Source: Polytrichum commune (taxonomy: Eukaryota > Streptophyta > Polytrichopsida > Polytrichales > Polytrichaceae). From it: a stretch of DNA of 64,000 nucleotides. The notes under the pieces were generated by a model. It was not told the origin of the DNA and did no database searches. It saw only the letters and a program-made list of their open reading frames with translations. The stretch's first letter is position 1. Each line of letters starts with the position of its first letter. Below are positions 1 through 11,899 of this stretch, one piece after another. The translations under genes were made by a program, and so were the position numbers. The stretch is from the NCBI GenBank assembly GCA_950295325.1, contig OX485809.1:26302144-26366143 (forward strand), read 5' to 3'.

Positions 1-799
1 AAATTTTCTTCACCCTTACTGTGTGCATATGAACTCCATGGTTGCCTGCAGATTTTTGAGACGCACCCTTTAACTTAGAGCAAGTAGAGTTACAACCTGA
101 ACCCAGACAAAATTAGTTGAACCAAGCAAATTTGCATTGCCACTATCTGAAACTGCCCTTCACAGACCTTGATGGTATGAAAACGATTCGTCAATACCTA
201 AAGATGTACATTCTCAACTTCTTCATTTTCATTGAAAGGAATGCAGTGCCTTCTGATTAGTACAAATTCAGCCTTGGCCTGGTAGGACTCCAGGTATTGA
301 AAGGAGCCACTTGTTGGAAATTAGATAGGAGATGAACAAAAAACCAACACAACTGACTTGACCCACAGCTGGTCTTGTGAATTTCTATAGCCATAAGAAG
401 TGAAGGTTGTGTCAAATCAGGTACCCAGGGAGGAGTTTGGCGAGACTAATAGTTTTGTGATCTGTTTCTCGGAGTTTAAAATAGGTCATGCATAATTATT
501 TATGTATTGGCATGGATGAGGAAATATCTCTATGAATTATTGCAAACCAAAAGTGATGGAAAATAACCTGTGAAACTTCATTCCTTGCCCTTGCTCTTGC
601 CATTTGCCTCGGCCTAGCTCTGGTTGATTTAGTAATAGGTGGGCCTTGTCCTTGAACCCATTTTCGAGAGAAGGCAGCCTGCCATAAGACTTGAGTAAAC
701 TTATTGTTAGTGGAGACTTATCAAGCCATGACTTGGTCTTGGTTCAAGGACCAAAGACTGAAGTGGCTCTCTCTTGTGCAAACCACCTCTAAGAAGACA

Positions 800-1100
800 G
801 GTCTTAAATGGTTACTTTTTCCAGCTAGCCCAATTCTCCTAAGTATGAAACATGCAATTTGCTTGAGATGGTTAGCAAATCCAAATCAAGCCTGTAGCCA
901 CTTTCCTTATAATTTTTGGAGTTCATGTGTATATCTTATTTATTCTCAAAGTGAAGATTCTTATATTCATTAAATGTTCGTATAGGGCCCTCTAATTATC
1001 TTACCTATTGAGCACGTAGTCCAGTCTCTTTTAAACACAAATCCATGAAGGGCAGGTTTCTAATGAACTCTGTCACTCCGTAGCAATAGCGTCACAAAAT
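800..1100 (+). repeat. Dispersed repeat, copy 1 (partner at 5880-6240)
   Basis: Both copies share an ordered series of words (for example GGTCTTAAATG, GGTTAGTAAATCCAAA-like, ATATCTTATT, TCTCTTTTAA/GAAC, CTCCGTA) in the same orientation with much divergence between them. This is what an old dispersed transposon copy looks like. The family is unknown, and the boundaries are approximate. Confidence 0.45.
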
Positions 1101-4100
1101 CCCGAGTCAATGAATACATGCATTCTTGTAAGCAATCAATTGTCATAACCATTACTTAGATGGTGAAGGCAACAAATTCCTCATGCATGGCATGCATTAC
1201 ATTGGTTTTTAATGTCGATCTGATACAATGGAACTTTAAAGACATTGTTTGTACCGTAAGAGAATAATTTGGTCCACTTTTATATTTTCATCATGGCACA
1301 GCTAACATGTACAAAAGTACAAACAATTTGCTTTTTTTATATATAAGTCAATGTCATTACACACACACTCCCATAACATTTGAGCATAATCCATTGTAAA
1401 GAAAATACAGTAAAATAAAAACCTAAAAAAAGGGGAAAATAATTACAAACAACGAAACAGATCGATTCAAATACAAAGTTATATGAGTGCCTTATATGGT
1501 TACATTATGCCTAGTTCACATTCAAGAAAGACACGACAAATACAACCCCCTCATAGATGCTCCTTCACAAAACAACTAGAAAGTCAACCCCCTTGGCATA
1601 TTAACACCCATGGGCTAGAGGAGCAAGCCACACCCCAAGTACGGAATACTTCAAAATATCCAAACCACGGGGAGGTGACTATTGAAATTTTAGAAACCAC
1701 GTGAGATAAAAAATAAGGTCAATTTAATTCATCGAGGGTAAATTTTACAAATTCGTTAGATCTACCATAGCATTGGAAATATGTCCTCTACATGATTATT
1801 TGTAAAATAGGGTGGTGAATAATTCCTCCATTTTAGTAATCAGTAGAAAAAAAATAGGGTATTAGATATTGGATCCCCCCAAATGTGTGTAGTAGGATCA
1901 ATAGAATAATTATGGGTTTGACTACTTGGATGAAGAATTGTGTAAATTTTGTCCAAATTTGAATGAAACGCGTTAGTATGGAGGGAAATGTTGTGGATTT
2001 TTTTTGGGGAAGGAATGTTGTGACTTCTCAATGGCCCTTGGCTTGCTTAGGGTTGGACAAGCACATTGGCGTGAAGGTGGTGAAGCGTTTGGGTAGGAGG
2101 TCTTGCGTTGGTGAAGTGTGGCGCATAGGCGGTAGGTAAGACACATTTTTTGGAGTTTTCTTATTTGCTTCATAACGTTCACACAAGGTGTTTCATGAGC
2201 GCCAAAAATTCAGCTTGCTCCGCTTGCATGCGATAAGAATTGATTTCAAACTCCAACTCCTTGATTTTTCCCTTCCACTGTCCGTTTTTTGACGACACGT
2301 TATTGATTTCCGACGCCCTCCTAAATGTGAGATGTAGAAGAATGAAGAGTTACAAAACTTGAATGTAAGCGTAGAAAAATGAGATGCTTTCCAGGTTATT
2401 ATGTACTTGTATCTTGTTATTTGAGACATCTACCTCAAGTGGGATGTTATGATGTCGCTACCAATAGTTGTAGAAATGTGTACGTTTTGATGAGATGTGT
2501 CATTCAGATTTTGTGTAACATGTGGTTTCGGAGTCAGAGGACGAGGTCCTATTGGAGATTGCAGTGTCATTCCATGAGAGGCCAATTTTTTCATAGAACT
2601 GGAAATAATGTCGTGGAAACTAGGAGATTACTCAGATGAAAAAGAAATTAAGAAAGTTCGTGAGGTTGGAATTGGGTTCTAGAAAGGCCGATATTGGGAT
2701 CATCTTGGAAATGTGAGCCAATTTTTCTCATATGACCTTTTTTAACTCTAGAATTATAGGTTTTTTTCGAAGATTTCAAACATAAAATTACAAACTCTAT
2801 TATGTAGTCCTAGTAATGCTAGTAGTGTCTAATATGCCAACATTCTATTGATTGTATTTTTGCTACAACAATCTTTTGTAGATGATCGATGATGCGCTAC
2901 AACATTTGGCAACGTCACCGTGGTAGACGTAGAGGATTGCGCTTTGCCTTGCACTCTGCCTTGGAGGAAGACTTGGTGGAGTGGTTGGAGACTTCAAAGG
3001 TTGCCCGCCTCATGCCATCAATTAGTTTTAGTTATTCGTCATCATTGGTGTTAAGCAAATCTTTCCAAATGTTTTAGTCTTATCATGACATTGTAGATAA
3101 TATTGACATGTATTGGAGGGTGCATAGTTATATCCTAACCCCTTTACATTGTAAATATTTGGTACAAGGTTGAATGTGTTTGTGAACACAATTGAAGTAA
3201 ATGTTTTCAATTTGTGTATTTAGCTTTCTTTCATTTGAATGCAATCTTTTGTTTTTGGAGTACATAGTCGTGCAAAAAATCATGTTTTCTGATAATTGAT
3301 TGTGTTTCTTGTTTTGTTCTATCCGTGTTTACAACTTGTCTATGTTAGCTTGTACATTTTGTTATCTCCATGTTTATTGGTAACCTTTTAAATAATATCC
3401 AAGTGTTATTGATTGTGTTTTGAACGGCATTTTGAACGGTTTAGCATTGGTAAAACTAATTGAAACCGATTGAATGACAAGATGGATGCTATGGAACGTT
3501 TGTTCCTCACATAGTCAATTTTGCAATGCTATAGTATTCCGTCTACTATTTGGTACTTGTACGATTTATAAAAAAAAAAATGATGCCAAAAATTAGCCTT
3601 TCTAAATAATTACAAATAAATATAGGGTGTTAAAAAATATGTCAAAGTAGCTTTGTATCTACATATAGGGAGGGAAAAAATATTGAGAGGTGCATAAATA
3701 TCCCCCCATTAAATACCCCATTATCGCACGTGGTTACAAAATGTAAGGGGGTGTGATCCCCCCGTGATCCAAACGTCCCACCAAACATTTAATTTTTAAA
3801 ATACACCAAATATCATTCAAATACCTAACCTAGATCATCCTCAAAAAGAAAAGAAAAGAAAAGAACCAACATGATATCCAACACCCAACACAATTTGTTT
3901 TAAAAAAACCACACAACATAACACCTATGATACATGGCTACACCTATGGATGAGCAAAACCCCTGCTTACAAGTAGGCATTACACCATCATGAAAACCAT
4001 CCATGCGATGCATGGGTATCGTACTCTTTTGGTGACAAATGGATTCTTATTCTTCATTTATGCAAGTGCCAAGAAGCATTTGCATTTTTCTTTGGTTTCT

Positions 4101-5879
4101 AAACCAAGAGAGCAGTTGCATCTTGGTAAAGTAATATTGTCGAGCCTCAAATCATGATGGACATAAATGTCTAAAAGTGCATCAACAATTTACACACATC
4201 ACTTTTTGTTCAATTCTACAACTTGAGATGCAAGGGAAAATATCGCGACTACAAAAAATATAGTACAAACGAAGTAACCTCAAGTGTAAAGTGTCCTTTA
4301 GGGTAGATTTGGGTCTAGGTTCAAGAAACTTGGGTTCCAAAACATAACCATTAATGAACTTTACTTTTGGACTCAAGATTGGACATCACATTATTTAGTT
4401 GCATGGTTGTGTTCCATTCTATATTTGGCATCTAACATGGGCCTCCACTATCTTACCTTCATGGGAAGAAACTTAGATAATAGGAAGAAATCAATACCAG
4501 TATGAATAGTGAATAATGCCCACACGAATATTATGAATAGTGTCGGTATTGTCAATGAATATCGTAGTAGATTTACCACTTTGGCACTAATAAAACTAGT
4601 TTAGGAAAAAAATAAGAATTTGGAAATTTAAATTCAAAAATATAAAAAATGTGGAAATTTTATTTCTCCTTTAAATTTGGGATTTTATTCACAAAATAAA
4701 TTATAATAATTATGTTCCTATAAATAGAACTAATATGAAAGGTACTACAATGGTGTTGCTATGAATAGTATTTGTAGTTAATCATGCTTGGATGAACAAT
4801 GCTTCTTATGATTAGTGCCGAGATGAATAATGATTCATGTGAGTAGGGCGAGTATAACTCCACCCAAAATTTCAAGTTGTTAGCCTAAATGAATGAATGG
4901 TAAATGAATATTGTTACTTTGTTTGGTGGGCCCACATAATATCATTGACATATTCTAGGGTTAATGAAACTAACCCACCTGGCTAAATAATGATATGGAC
5001 CCAAGCTTGAACATTGGTTTCTCAAATTAGGAGGTTTACAAATTTCTTGAGTCAAGATTGATAAGATATGAAAGAAATCACATTAACAACATTTAATTTT
5101 TTCATAATCAAGGCTCGATCTAGTTTGTTTGTGTCACATTTCGTCCAACATATTGTGTTGTTAATATCTTTTTTGTGCCAAGCATCAATTTTACAAAAAA
5201 ATAAATCATAATTTCAAAATGTTTGAGCATGTTGCATTGCAATGGGCTCCGATTGGGAGAGTTTTGCTTCCCTATTTCACAATGTAACTCTAGGTCAACT
5301 CAAGTATTTTCTACCACCTTGAGCATCACATTCACATGAGAAGTTATCTTACGAGGCCATTGCACTTTGTTACACTTTGGGTTGGCTTTATGGACTTTAA
5401 AATCAATTCCATCTCATATTATCCTTGTAGTTTGCGTGTTAATTTTGTTCAACCTTGAGTGCAAAAAAGACTCATGCATTATTGTACAGAGCAATTGATT
5501 TCCGACACAATAACATAGCTAAGCTTCACGCTTTTTCACCTTTTTTACATAAAAGAGATGACATGCTCCATGGGGACTTTATCACAACATTAAGGCTGGA
5601 GAGAGGTTGAGGCCAACTTACTTTTCTTTTTCTTTTTCTTTTTTTGAAATCTGAACATGTTTATTCACGGCCCTTGGTCAAATTATTCTCGTGCCTAGGG
5701 TGAGGGAGCATGTCAAGGCTTGGCAATGTTATGCATGTGACAAAATAGTTTTTTTTAGGTGCAACATAGGATTTTGTGGCAACCTCTTACTCCGTGACAA
5801 CTTGCCATGTGGCACAAGTGAATATAGCATTCATGGTTAGAGTTGATTATGTATGAACCTAATAGGCACATACCTAAAG

Positions 5880-6240
5880 TGGATGGGTCTTAAATGATTC
5901 TTTTTTCCGACCTGGCCACTTTTCTTAGGATAATTCAAAACATACATGTAAGTTAGTACAAGAGGGTTAGTAAATCCAAAGTGAGGTTGTAGCTACTTCC
6001 CTCACAATTGTCGGAGCTAAATATGAATATCTTATTCATCATGAAAGCAAAGATCCTTCTCCTTAAACAACCCAATAAGTTTCCCAAATTATGTTGATTG
6101 TTAAACCTAAAACGACTATCATATTACGAGCATTCCAATCTCTTTTGAACGCATGTCTTTTTAATATCCGTTCTTGAGGCCGCAACATACCAAATACACT
6201 CTAAACTCCGTAACATCAATCTTGCGGCAACCAAAATGCA
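5880..6240 (+). repeat. Dispersed repeat, copy 2 (partner at 800-1100)
   Basis: Second diverged copy of the repeat at 800-1100, same orientation. Boundaries are approximate and no terminal structure was found. Confidence 0.45.
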
Positions 6241-6689
6241 CATGATATCAAAGAGTTTTCTACTGTTAACATTAATGCATGATAAAAGAGGATTAGTGTA
6301 GCATGTGACATTATGAAACTACACAAAGTCAACATCATTGTAATAATGACAATAACTACAACAATGCCAACATGATGCATTCGAGCATGTGGTTTGAATT
6401 CTTTGATGGTTTATTTCAATGTTAGAACCCATGATAGATGGGAGGTAAATTTGACAAGGAGGAGGGAGATTCAAACTGAGAACATCCATTCCATGAGTTT
6501 TGGGATATAGGAGAAGGAGTGACATTAAGGAAGGTTGATATTATTACAAAGTTTTAGAGTGTACCACTCAAAATATAGGTGTCCTAATACGAGAAGTAAC
6601 CGAATAAGGGTTGTCTACCTTAGTAGGGTATATTACGGTGAGATAAGCTTAGTTATTAGTTACTAACTAGGTGCTTACTAATTACCTTG

Positions 6690-7133
6690 TGAGAAACACC
6701 GAATCCAAGACTCACTCACGCGGCCCCGATGAGAGCCAGCTCCGCCTGGAACGGGATCGGTAGAGGCGGGAAATGTACCCAGTACATAGATGCATGCGGC
6801 GTTCATCCTTTCCCTCTTCTCCGCCCACCCGTCGCCCATGGGAGCCGACACGTGGAAAGCTGAGAGGTGACGCTACTGTGGGGTATATCACCATACCTGT
6901 CGCGCCATAGCCACATTCTTGTGCTCCACTCGCCATCCACTTTGCAGCTCGCTTCCCCTCTCGCGTCGCCCTCCCTTGTCCTTCGCCTTCCGCCACAATC
7001 CCGCCCGCTACCACCCCAGGTTCGTTCACTTCCTTCCCCACTAGGTCAAAAGCACAACAAATTTCTCGTCTTCTCGTCTGGGATCCACGCTTTCGCGCTA
7101 GGTTTTTCACGAGTCGCAAGGGTTTTCTGTTCG
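6690..7133 (+). promoter_or_regulatory. GC-rich promoter and 5' untranslated exon of the OEP16 gene
   Basis: Base composition jumps from AT-rich to GC-rich and CpG-containing about 500 bases before the OEP16 start codon, then becomes pyrimidine-rich. No clear TATA box is present. The long reading frames on both strands here follow from the composition and resemble nothing known. The 5' UTR exon probably ends at 7133, where a consensus donor (TTCG|GTAAGC) begins a short leader intron. Confidence 0.5.
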
Positions 7134-7223
7134 GTAAGCTTGGTGGACTCTGTTTGGGTAATGGGAGAGTCCATGACTCGTCAATTGAGGTTAATTTGAA
7201 GTTCAATTTTTTGCGTGTGGCAG
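7134..7223 (+). other. Probable 5' UTR intron of the OEP16 gene
   Basis: The donor GTAAGC at 7134 and the acceptor GTGGCAG ending at 7223, preceded by a T-rich tract, define a 90-base intron. It ends 11 bases before the OEP16 ATG at 7235. Splicing it would also remove an upstream ATG at 7160. This is inferred from consensus only. Confidence 0.5.
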
Positions 7224-7234
7224 ATCTCATCAAG

Positions 7235-8292
7235 ATGCCGAGGGCTCATTTGAATGCCTCAGTGGAGACTCCCAACGTCGATGTGTTGGTTGACCTCGGC
7301 CACCCGTTGTTGAACCGTGTGTTTGATGGGTTTGTCAAGGTTGGAGGAGTTGGAGCTCTACATGCTGCCTCCCAAGACACCTACCGGTTCTTGCTCCAAG
7401 GTATTCTCGTTATGTCTCGCTTGATATTGTCTACATGATGCATGTCATTTAGCTTGTTGGTGAGCCTCAGAGGAGCTGGCCGGATTGGTATGCGGGGTTT
7501 GGAATGGAATTTTTTTTTAACACTTTTTTGGTTCGTCTGTTGGTCTACAGAGGAGACCAACAAGAAGTCCTTAGAGAAGACCGTTCAACGTATGGGAAAG
7601 GAGGCCGTACAGTGGGGTCTTGTTGCCGGAGTCTACACCGGCATGACATACGGCATGCAAGAGGCCCGTGGTGTCCATGACTGGGTATGTATTTTACTTC
7701 TTTCTCTGGGCCTCTTTTGCTTTTTCTTTTCATGTTGACTTGTGCTGTAGAGAGTATGGTGTTAAATTGTTGACTTTTTTACAGTGAGCTGGATTTAGCG
7801 GAGTGAGGGGATGTGCCTCGTTGATATCGAGGGGTTTCGTGTTATGTTATGTTACGATGCCTGAATGTGTTGTTAGGTTTGTTTTGAGAATTGTTCTATG
7901 GTGTGTGGATTTGAGTAATATGTTGGTTATGTGTGCGGATTGTCTTCTTTAAAGACTTTGTAGCATATGTGACGGGTTCGTTCATATCGAGAGGGGTTTT
8001 GTGTCATGCTATGCTATGATGCCTTAATGCGTTGTGTCTTGTTGTGAGAACCCTTTCCAAGATGGTTGAATTTGAGGACGATGTCGGTACATGTACGGAT
8101 TTGCCTACCTGAAGATTCAGCAGCTAAAATGTGATGGGTTTGTTGCAGAAAAATGCACTTCTTGGAGGAGCCTTGACTGGAGCAGCTTTGTCCTTGACTG
8201 AGCCCAACCCCCGCAGTGACCGGATAGTGCGCGGAGCTATTACCGGAGGAGCTATTGCCACAGCCGCCGAGTTCTTGCGCAACCTTACCTGA
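7235..8292 (+). CDS. OEP16: Outer envelope pore protein 16 (OEP16; PRAT/Tim17-22-23 superfamily)
   Basis: Three coding exons, 7235-7400, 7551-7684 and 8149-8292, with GT-AG introns and consistent phases, give 147 residues; pea and Arabidopsis OEP16 have 146-148. OEP16 is a four-helix channel of the chloroplast outer envelope implicated in amino-acid and amine passage, related to the mitochondrial Tim17/22/23 translocases. Family marks visible here are the N-terminal S-V-x-T-P segment, DLGHPLLNRVFDGFVKVGGV, the exon 2 motif WGLVAGVYTGMTYGM followed by RGVHDWKNA, the glycine-rich GGALTGAA helix, and the ending AITGGAIATAAEFLRNLT. The start was chosen by alignment to the family N terminus, and no transit peptide is expected. 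No broken splice sites or stops were found, so the gene looks functional. Which paralogue class (OEP16-1, -2 or -4) cannot be settled by eye. Confidence 0.93.
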
Positions 8293-8471
8293 ATGTAGAT
8301 GAGACACATGTAAAGCACATCATTTTTAGGTAGTGTGATGAGATTGGAACTGACCATCGTCTCCTGAATGATCAAAGAACAGACGACCTGGCAATTAGTT
8401 GAATGTAGACCAGACCATGCCCGCCTGAATGCTCGGTCTTGTAAGAATGTTTTAACACCGTTTTTTTTTGT

Positions 8472-8477
8472 AATAAA
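8472..8477 (+). terminator. Polyadenylation signal AATAAA for OEP16
   Basis: A canonical AATAAA follows a T-rich tract (T9 just upstream) about 180 bases past the OEP16 stop codon, a normal distance for a plant 3' UTR. The next predicted coding exon lies on the opposite strand at 8632, so the two genes would be convergent. Confidence 0.55.
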
Positions 8478-8631
8478 CCGTCGTGTTTATATGAAGGCCA
8501 TTTACTCGCAGGAGAATGGAGTGCTCTTTGTGGTCCTGTTTTAATTCTCCTTGGATGGAGTTATGTCATTGCAAAATTTATTGCATTGCGTGTTAGCGGA
8601 TTTGATGGGGAGATACTATTGGTGCAAATTT

Positions 8632-8763
8632 TTATTGCAAAATTGTAAACGCCCCAGAGATGTAATCATGAGGGTTATAATGCTGTACGATATTGGCTGC
8701 TAGCTCTTCCACCGTGAAATAGGGTTTGAGCAATTTGGCCTGATCACCATTCTCCGTCCCTTG
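8632..8763 (-). CDS. Candidate terminal coding exon of an unrecognised gene
   Basis: Reading the minus strand from an acceptor (CGTTTAG|CAAGG) gives 43 codons ending in TAA at 8632. The peptide is protein-like (YFTVEELAANIVQHYNPHDY, then ISGAFTILQ) and convergent with OEP16. I do not recognise the family. A possible preceding exon lies at 8902-8963 (acceptor AATAG|TATGG, donor CACCG|GTATTT), but it joins in frame only if an alternative acceptor (AGCAAG|GGACG) is used. Further upstream, 8964-9420 has scattered open stretches on this strand, one reading GPVGAIQTIRNNPIYIHEAW, interrupted by stops. It could be the 3' end of a live gene or a decayed copy. Confidence 0.35.
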   Translation of the reverse strand, partial: QGTENGDQAKLLKPYFTVEELAANIVQHYNPHDYISGAFTILQ

Positions 8764-8963
8764 CTAAACGTTTCAGAAATACAGTAATACGGATGACAAG
8801 CCTTTACAGGCTTGTACATTTTGGCGCATCATCCCCCAGAGTCCATTTCAGAAGCAGGTATCTGCGTCCGGTTCAATTTGAAGTACTGTAATGACAAATA
8901 CCGGTGATCTGCAATGTAGCAATGCTGACTGTTCCCCTCATCTCCAAATTCCTCATCCCCATA

Positions 8964-11070
8964 CTATTTTTCGTATGTTACCTATCACAAGGCAGTGCTT
9001 ATCTTGTAGATTCATCTGAATATGCTTGTACAGAACGATGGGTCTATCATCCGTATAGATTTGTGTTAAAAGCGAATCTCCTTCTATTGAGACGACGATA
9101 AGGGTATTCACCGGGAGGGGGAATCTCATTGGTTACCCAGGATTGCCTTCCCGCTCATTGGTGGCTGTTGAGAGGAGCATCCTTACAGCCAGGCTTCGTG
9201 AATGTATATGGGATTATTCCGAATCGTTTGTATTGCACCAACAGGACCCTTTTGGGTAAGTCAATCATCAACAAGAGAACCTGTGAACACTCTTTGTCAG
9301 ACTTTTGGCTGTATTTGGGGAAGCTGACTCGGTGGAGCTGTTTAGCATCCGGTGTCCATTTTGCACATCCAGTGTTCCCCATGAGGGCTGTCTCACAAGC
9401 TCTTTTCAACTTCAGTGTAACAGAAAAACATGATGTAGACATGTTAAAGGTGACGCTGTGAATAATATACATCCACAAATGCATCTGGCATGTCACTCCA
9501 GAGGTTGTCATTGTGGAACCTCTAACTTCAATGTAGATGAGTACAAACTTTGAACTTTCTAGTTTCAATGTTCTTTTTTGAAATTTCATTGCACATTCCG
9601 AAAGAGGGGAGACTTAAAAATTGTCGGCTTGCTAAATAGAGTCATGCGTACACAAGGAACTTGAAATCATCTTTAATGCAATGCACACTTTGCTGTCAAA
9701 AACTATCTTCTCAAAGTGGATGCAGAAATATGGAAACGACCTCCTCCATTGGCGGTAACAAAGTGATACTACATATCAGATTTGGAAATACTGTTATTTC
9801 TGTGCACATTATGATGACGCATAGATTCGTTAATGGGGAAAGAGATTCATTGTTCTTGAAATTTAAAAGAGTAACTTTCATGTCATATGAACATGTATCT
9901 CAGAATAGCCAAATTATACAAGTTTCAATATAGAAGTGAGACACGAGTTTATGTAATTTGCATTTTCAATCCAGAAGTGATCTTTCAAAAGTGGTTGAGA
10001 GGTCAATTTCACTTCAAGGGTTTGCACAAGGATTGCACTTTAATCTCACTTCATGGGTTTACTCGAGGATTTCAGATCGAGGATTGAAGTTCAATATGTG
10101 CTCCTTATAGGGGGAAATAGCTTAGAAAATTTGAGACATCCCTTATGAGGATCACTGGGTGTGCAAAATGGAGGAAGGATAGTGGGTGAGAGAAGGGAGG
10201 TGGCGTCAACAAAGGGAGAGATTTGGGCAATAGCAACCCTACCCAAGGATGCGGCCCTCTCAACTAATGTAGCTTCTGACACCCTGCCTGAGCTCATTGG
10301 GATTTGTTTAGCATCTGGCGCGGTTAAGTATTTGCAATCATATTATCGTGTGCATATCCATTTTGTCCATTTTCAAGTGGAGTTGATGAGATTTGTAGAG
10401 AGGTGACACCAACCGTTAGTGCTAGTGTGAATGAGGGATGCTTCACCTTGATCATAACCTTGATCTTGTATGTGAATTTGAAATGGGTTCATAGAACATG
10501 GTTATGAAACAAATGCTACTGTCTCCTTTCAAAGGGAAGGGGGGGGGGGGGGGGGGGACATAGTTTGTTGGTTTGTATATTAATGAATGGATTTTTGTGT
10601 ATCATTGTGTGATCTTGGGAGTGGGTGTTGTGGGGCAAAGTGCCTATATTTGTTGTAACCTATGTGGGGTTCATAGTGATGACCTCAAAGGGTTGTCTAT
10701 CCTTTTATTTGGGCGGATTAAGTAGTCATCATGTTATGAAATTCATTCTTGAGGTTTTGGTGTCCATGTGGGATGTTTGGAAGTCCAAGTTGTTTAGCTG
10801 AGAATTATTGGTTGTTGGTGATTTTCTAATTTTTGTTTGTTGAGCATGAGTAAGATGAGATATTTTATGACTATTAAATGAATTTGTTGCATGCATGCAT
10901 GGATGTGCATTAAGGAGATGGTGAATGTGAGGATATAATTTGTGTCCGCATCTTTAAGTTTTTGCGCTCATGTTGACCTCCTTCTTTGAAACCGCATTTA
11001 AGGAGGTGTTTCCTTGTAATTTGAGGCATGTGTTCAAGGATGTTTGCGGTGGAGGCGAAACTAGCCAAGA
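8964..11070. other. Intergenic region without a supported gene
   Basis: ORFs on both strands at 9129-9589 overlap each other and resemble no known family. Some minus-strand stretches may be decayed exons of the gene ending at 8632. A G homopolymer of about 18 bases lies near 10540-10558. Nothing else was recognised. Confidence 0.5.
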
Positions 11071-11074
11071 AGAT

Positions 11075-11895
11075 TTAAGCAAATGAGTTGAGGGAGGATT
11101 TGGATGTTTGAACGATTTTGTACTTCAATTGAAGACGATAACTTCCATACACCGCATTGTTTGTGATTTGTTTGGAGGTGAGTTTCTCAATGACTCTTGA
11201 ACCATCAACGTGTACCACAATCCTCTCTAATTTGGTTGGGAGGTTAATGTTTTTTTTTCTACCTTGAGTATAACCGGTGAGTCCAAGTCTATAGAGATAA
11301 CAAAAGGTCTTCCAATGTTGATGAGGTCTTTAGGATCTTGTAAGGAGAGCTTCATATATACCAACCACTTATCATCTGGTGCAGACACAACCATGTTGAG
11401 GGTGACACTTTCTTCTAGTTGCATGTCCATAGTGTTTACTCTCTCCACTATTTGATTTTCCACATATCCTCTAGTGAGATTAAAACCGGAGTCATTCCAT
11501 AAGGTGATTTGGCACGAGTTCCACTCAAAGCCGAACTTGTCCATAATTGTACCTTTGGGTAGTTGTGTGAGATGTAAGAAGTGACCACTTCGTCCATCAT
11601 TGCACTCGTTTGGGTAGAATATTTGCTCCACTCGGGAAAATACATGTCGAGTATATAGAAGCTCCGTCGCATCTTCGTGTATGATGCTAAAGTCCGTAGC
11701 TAGTGCGCCCACGATGGGGTATTTGAATTCAAATATCTCTACTCCATGTTCTGCTGCTCTAGCCTCCATTGTAGTAAATCCATACCATAGCTTGTGGGCG
11801 TTGACGGGCTTGTAGTGCATCAACTTGTTCTTCGTTTTTGCTGGTGGCGAGGAGAATTTGGAGTGGTGCTTAGAGTTGCTCTCTGGGGTCCTCAA
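11075..11895 (-). pseudogene. Unknown protein gene broken by a one-base slip in an A-run
   Basis: An ATG at 11895 opens a 222-codon frame ending at 11227. Just before that stop the coding strand has a run of A at about 11251-11259. Shifting frame there restores an open frame that continues about 50 more codons to a TAA at 11075, including VVHVDGSRVIEKLTSKQITN. The intact product would be about 273 residues. It has no signal peptide or membrane segment that I can see and is moderately rich in charged residues and beta-prone stretches. I do not recognise the family. It could be a young pseudogene, a gene whose A-run was miscounted in assembly, or a piece of an unknown mobile element. Confidence 0.5.
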
Positions 11896-11899
11896 TGTA

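Larger units (their letters stand above)
1..6650. other. Repeat-rich intergenic DNA, no gene recognised
   Basis: Low-GC sequence with only short ORFs that show no family resemblance and no plausible splice pattern. A degenerate direct repeat is visible (about 800-1100 against 5880-6240), as is a dispersed motif at 6558-6640 that recurs near 58.2, 58.6 and 60.6 kb. I see no promoter or gene here; small or fast-evolving genes could be missed. Confidence 0.6.

Noticed and set aside
6712-7233. 173-codon minus-strand ORF in the OEP16 promoter
   Set aside because: It lies across the GC-rich promoter and 5' UTR, matches no family and is explained by composition (few AT-rich stop codons).
9155-9589. 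144-codon minus-strand ORF
   Set aside because: The frame is not the one with protein-like text in this area, there is no motif, and an overlapping ORF of similar length exists on the other strand.
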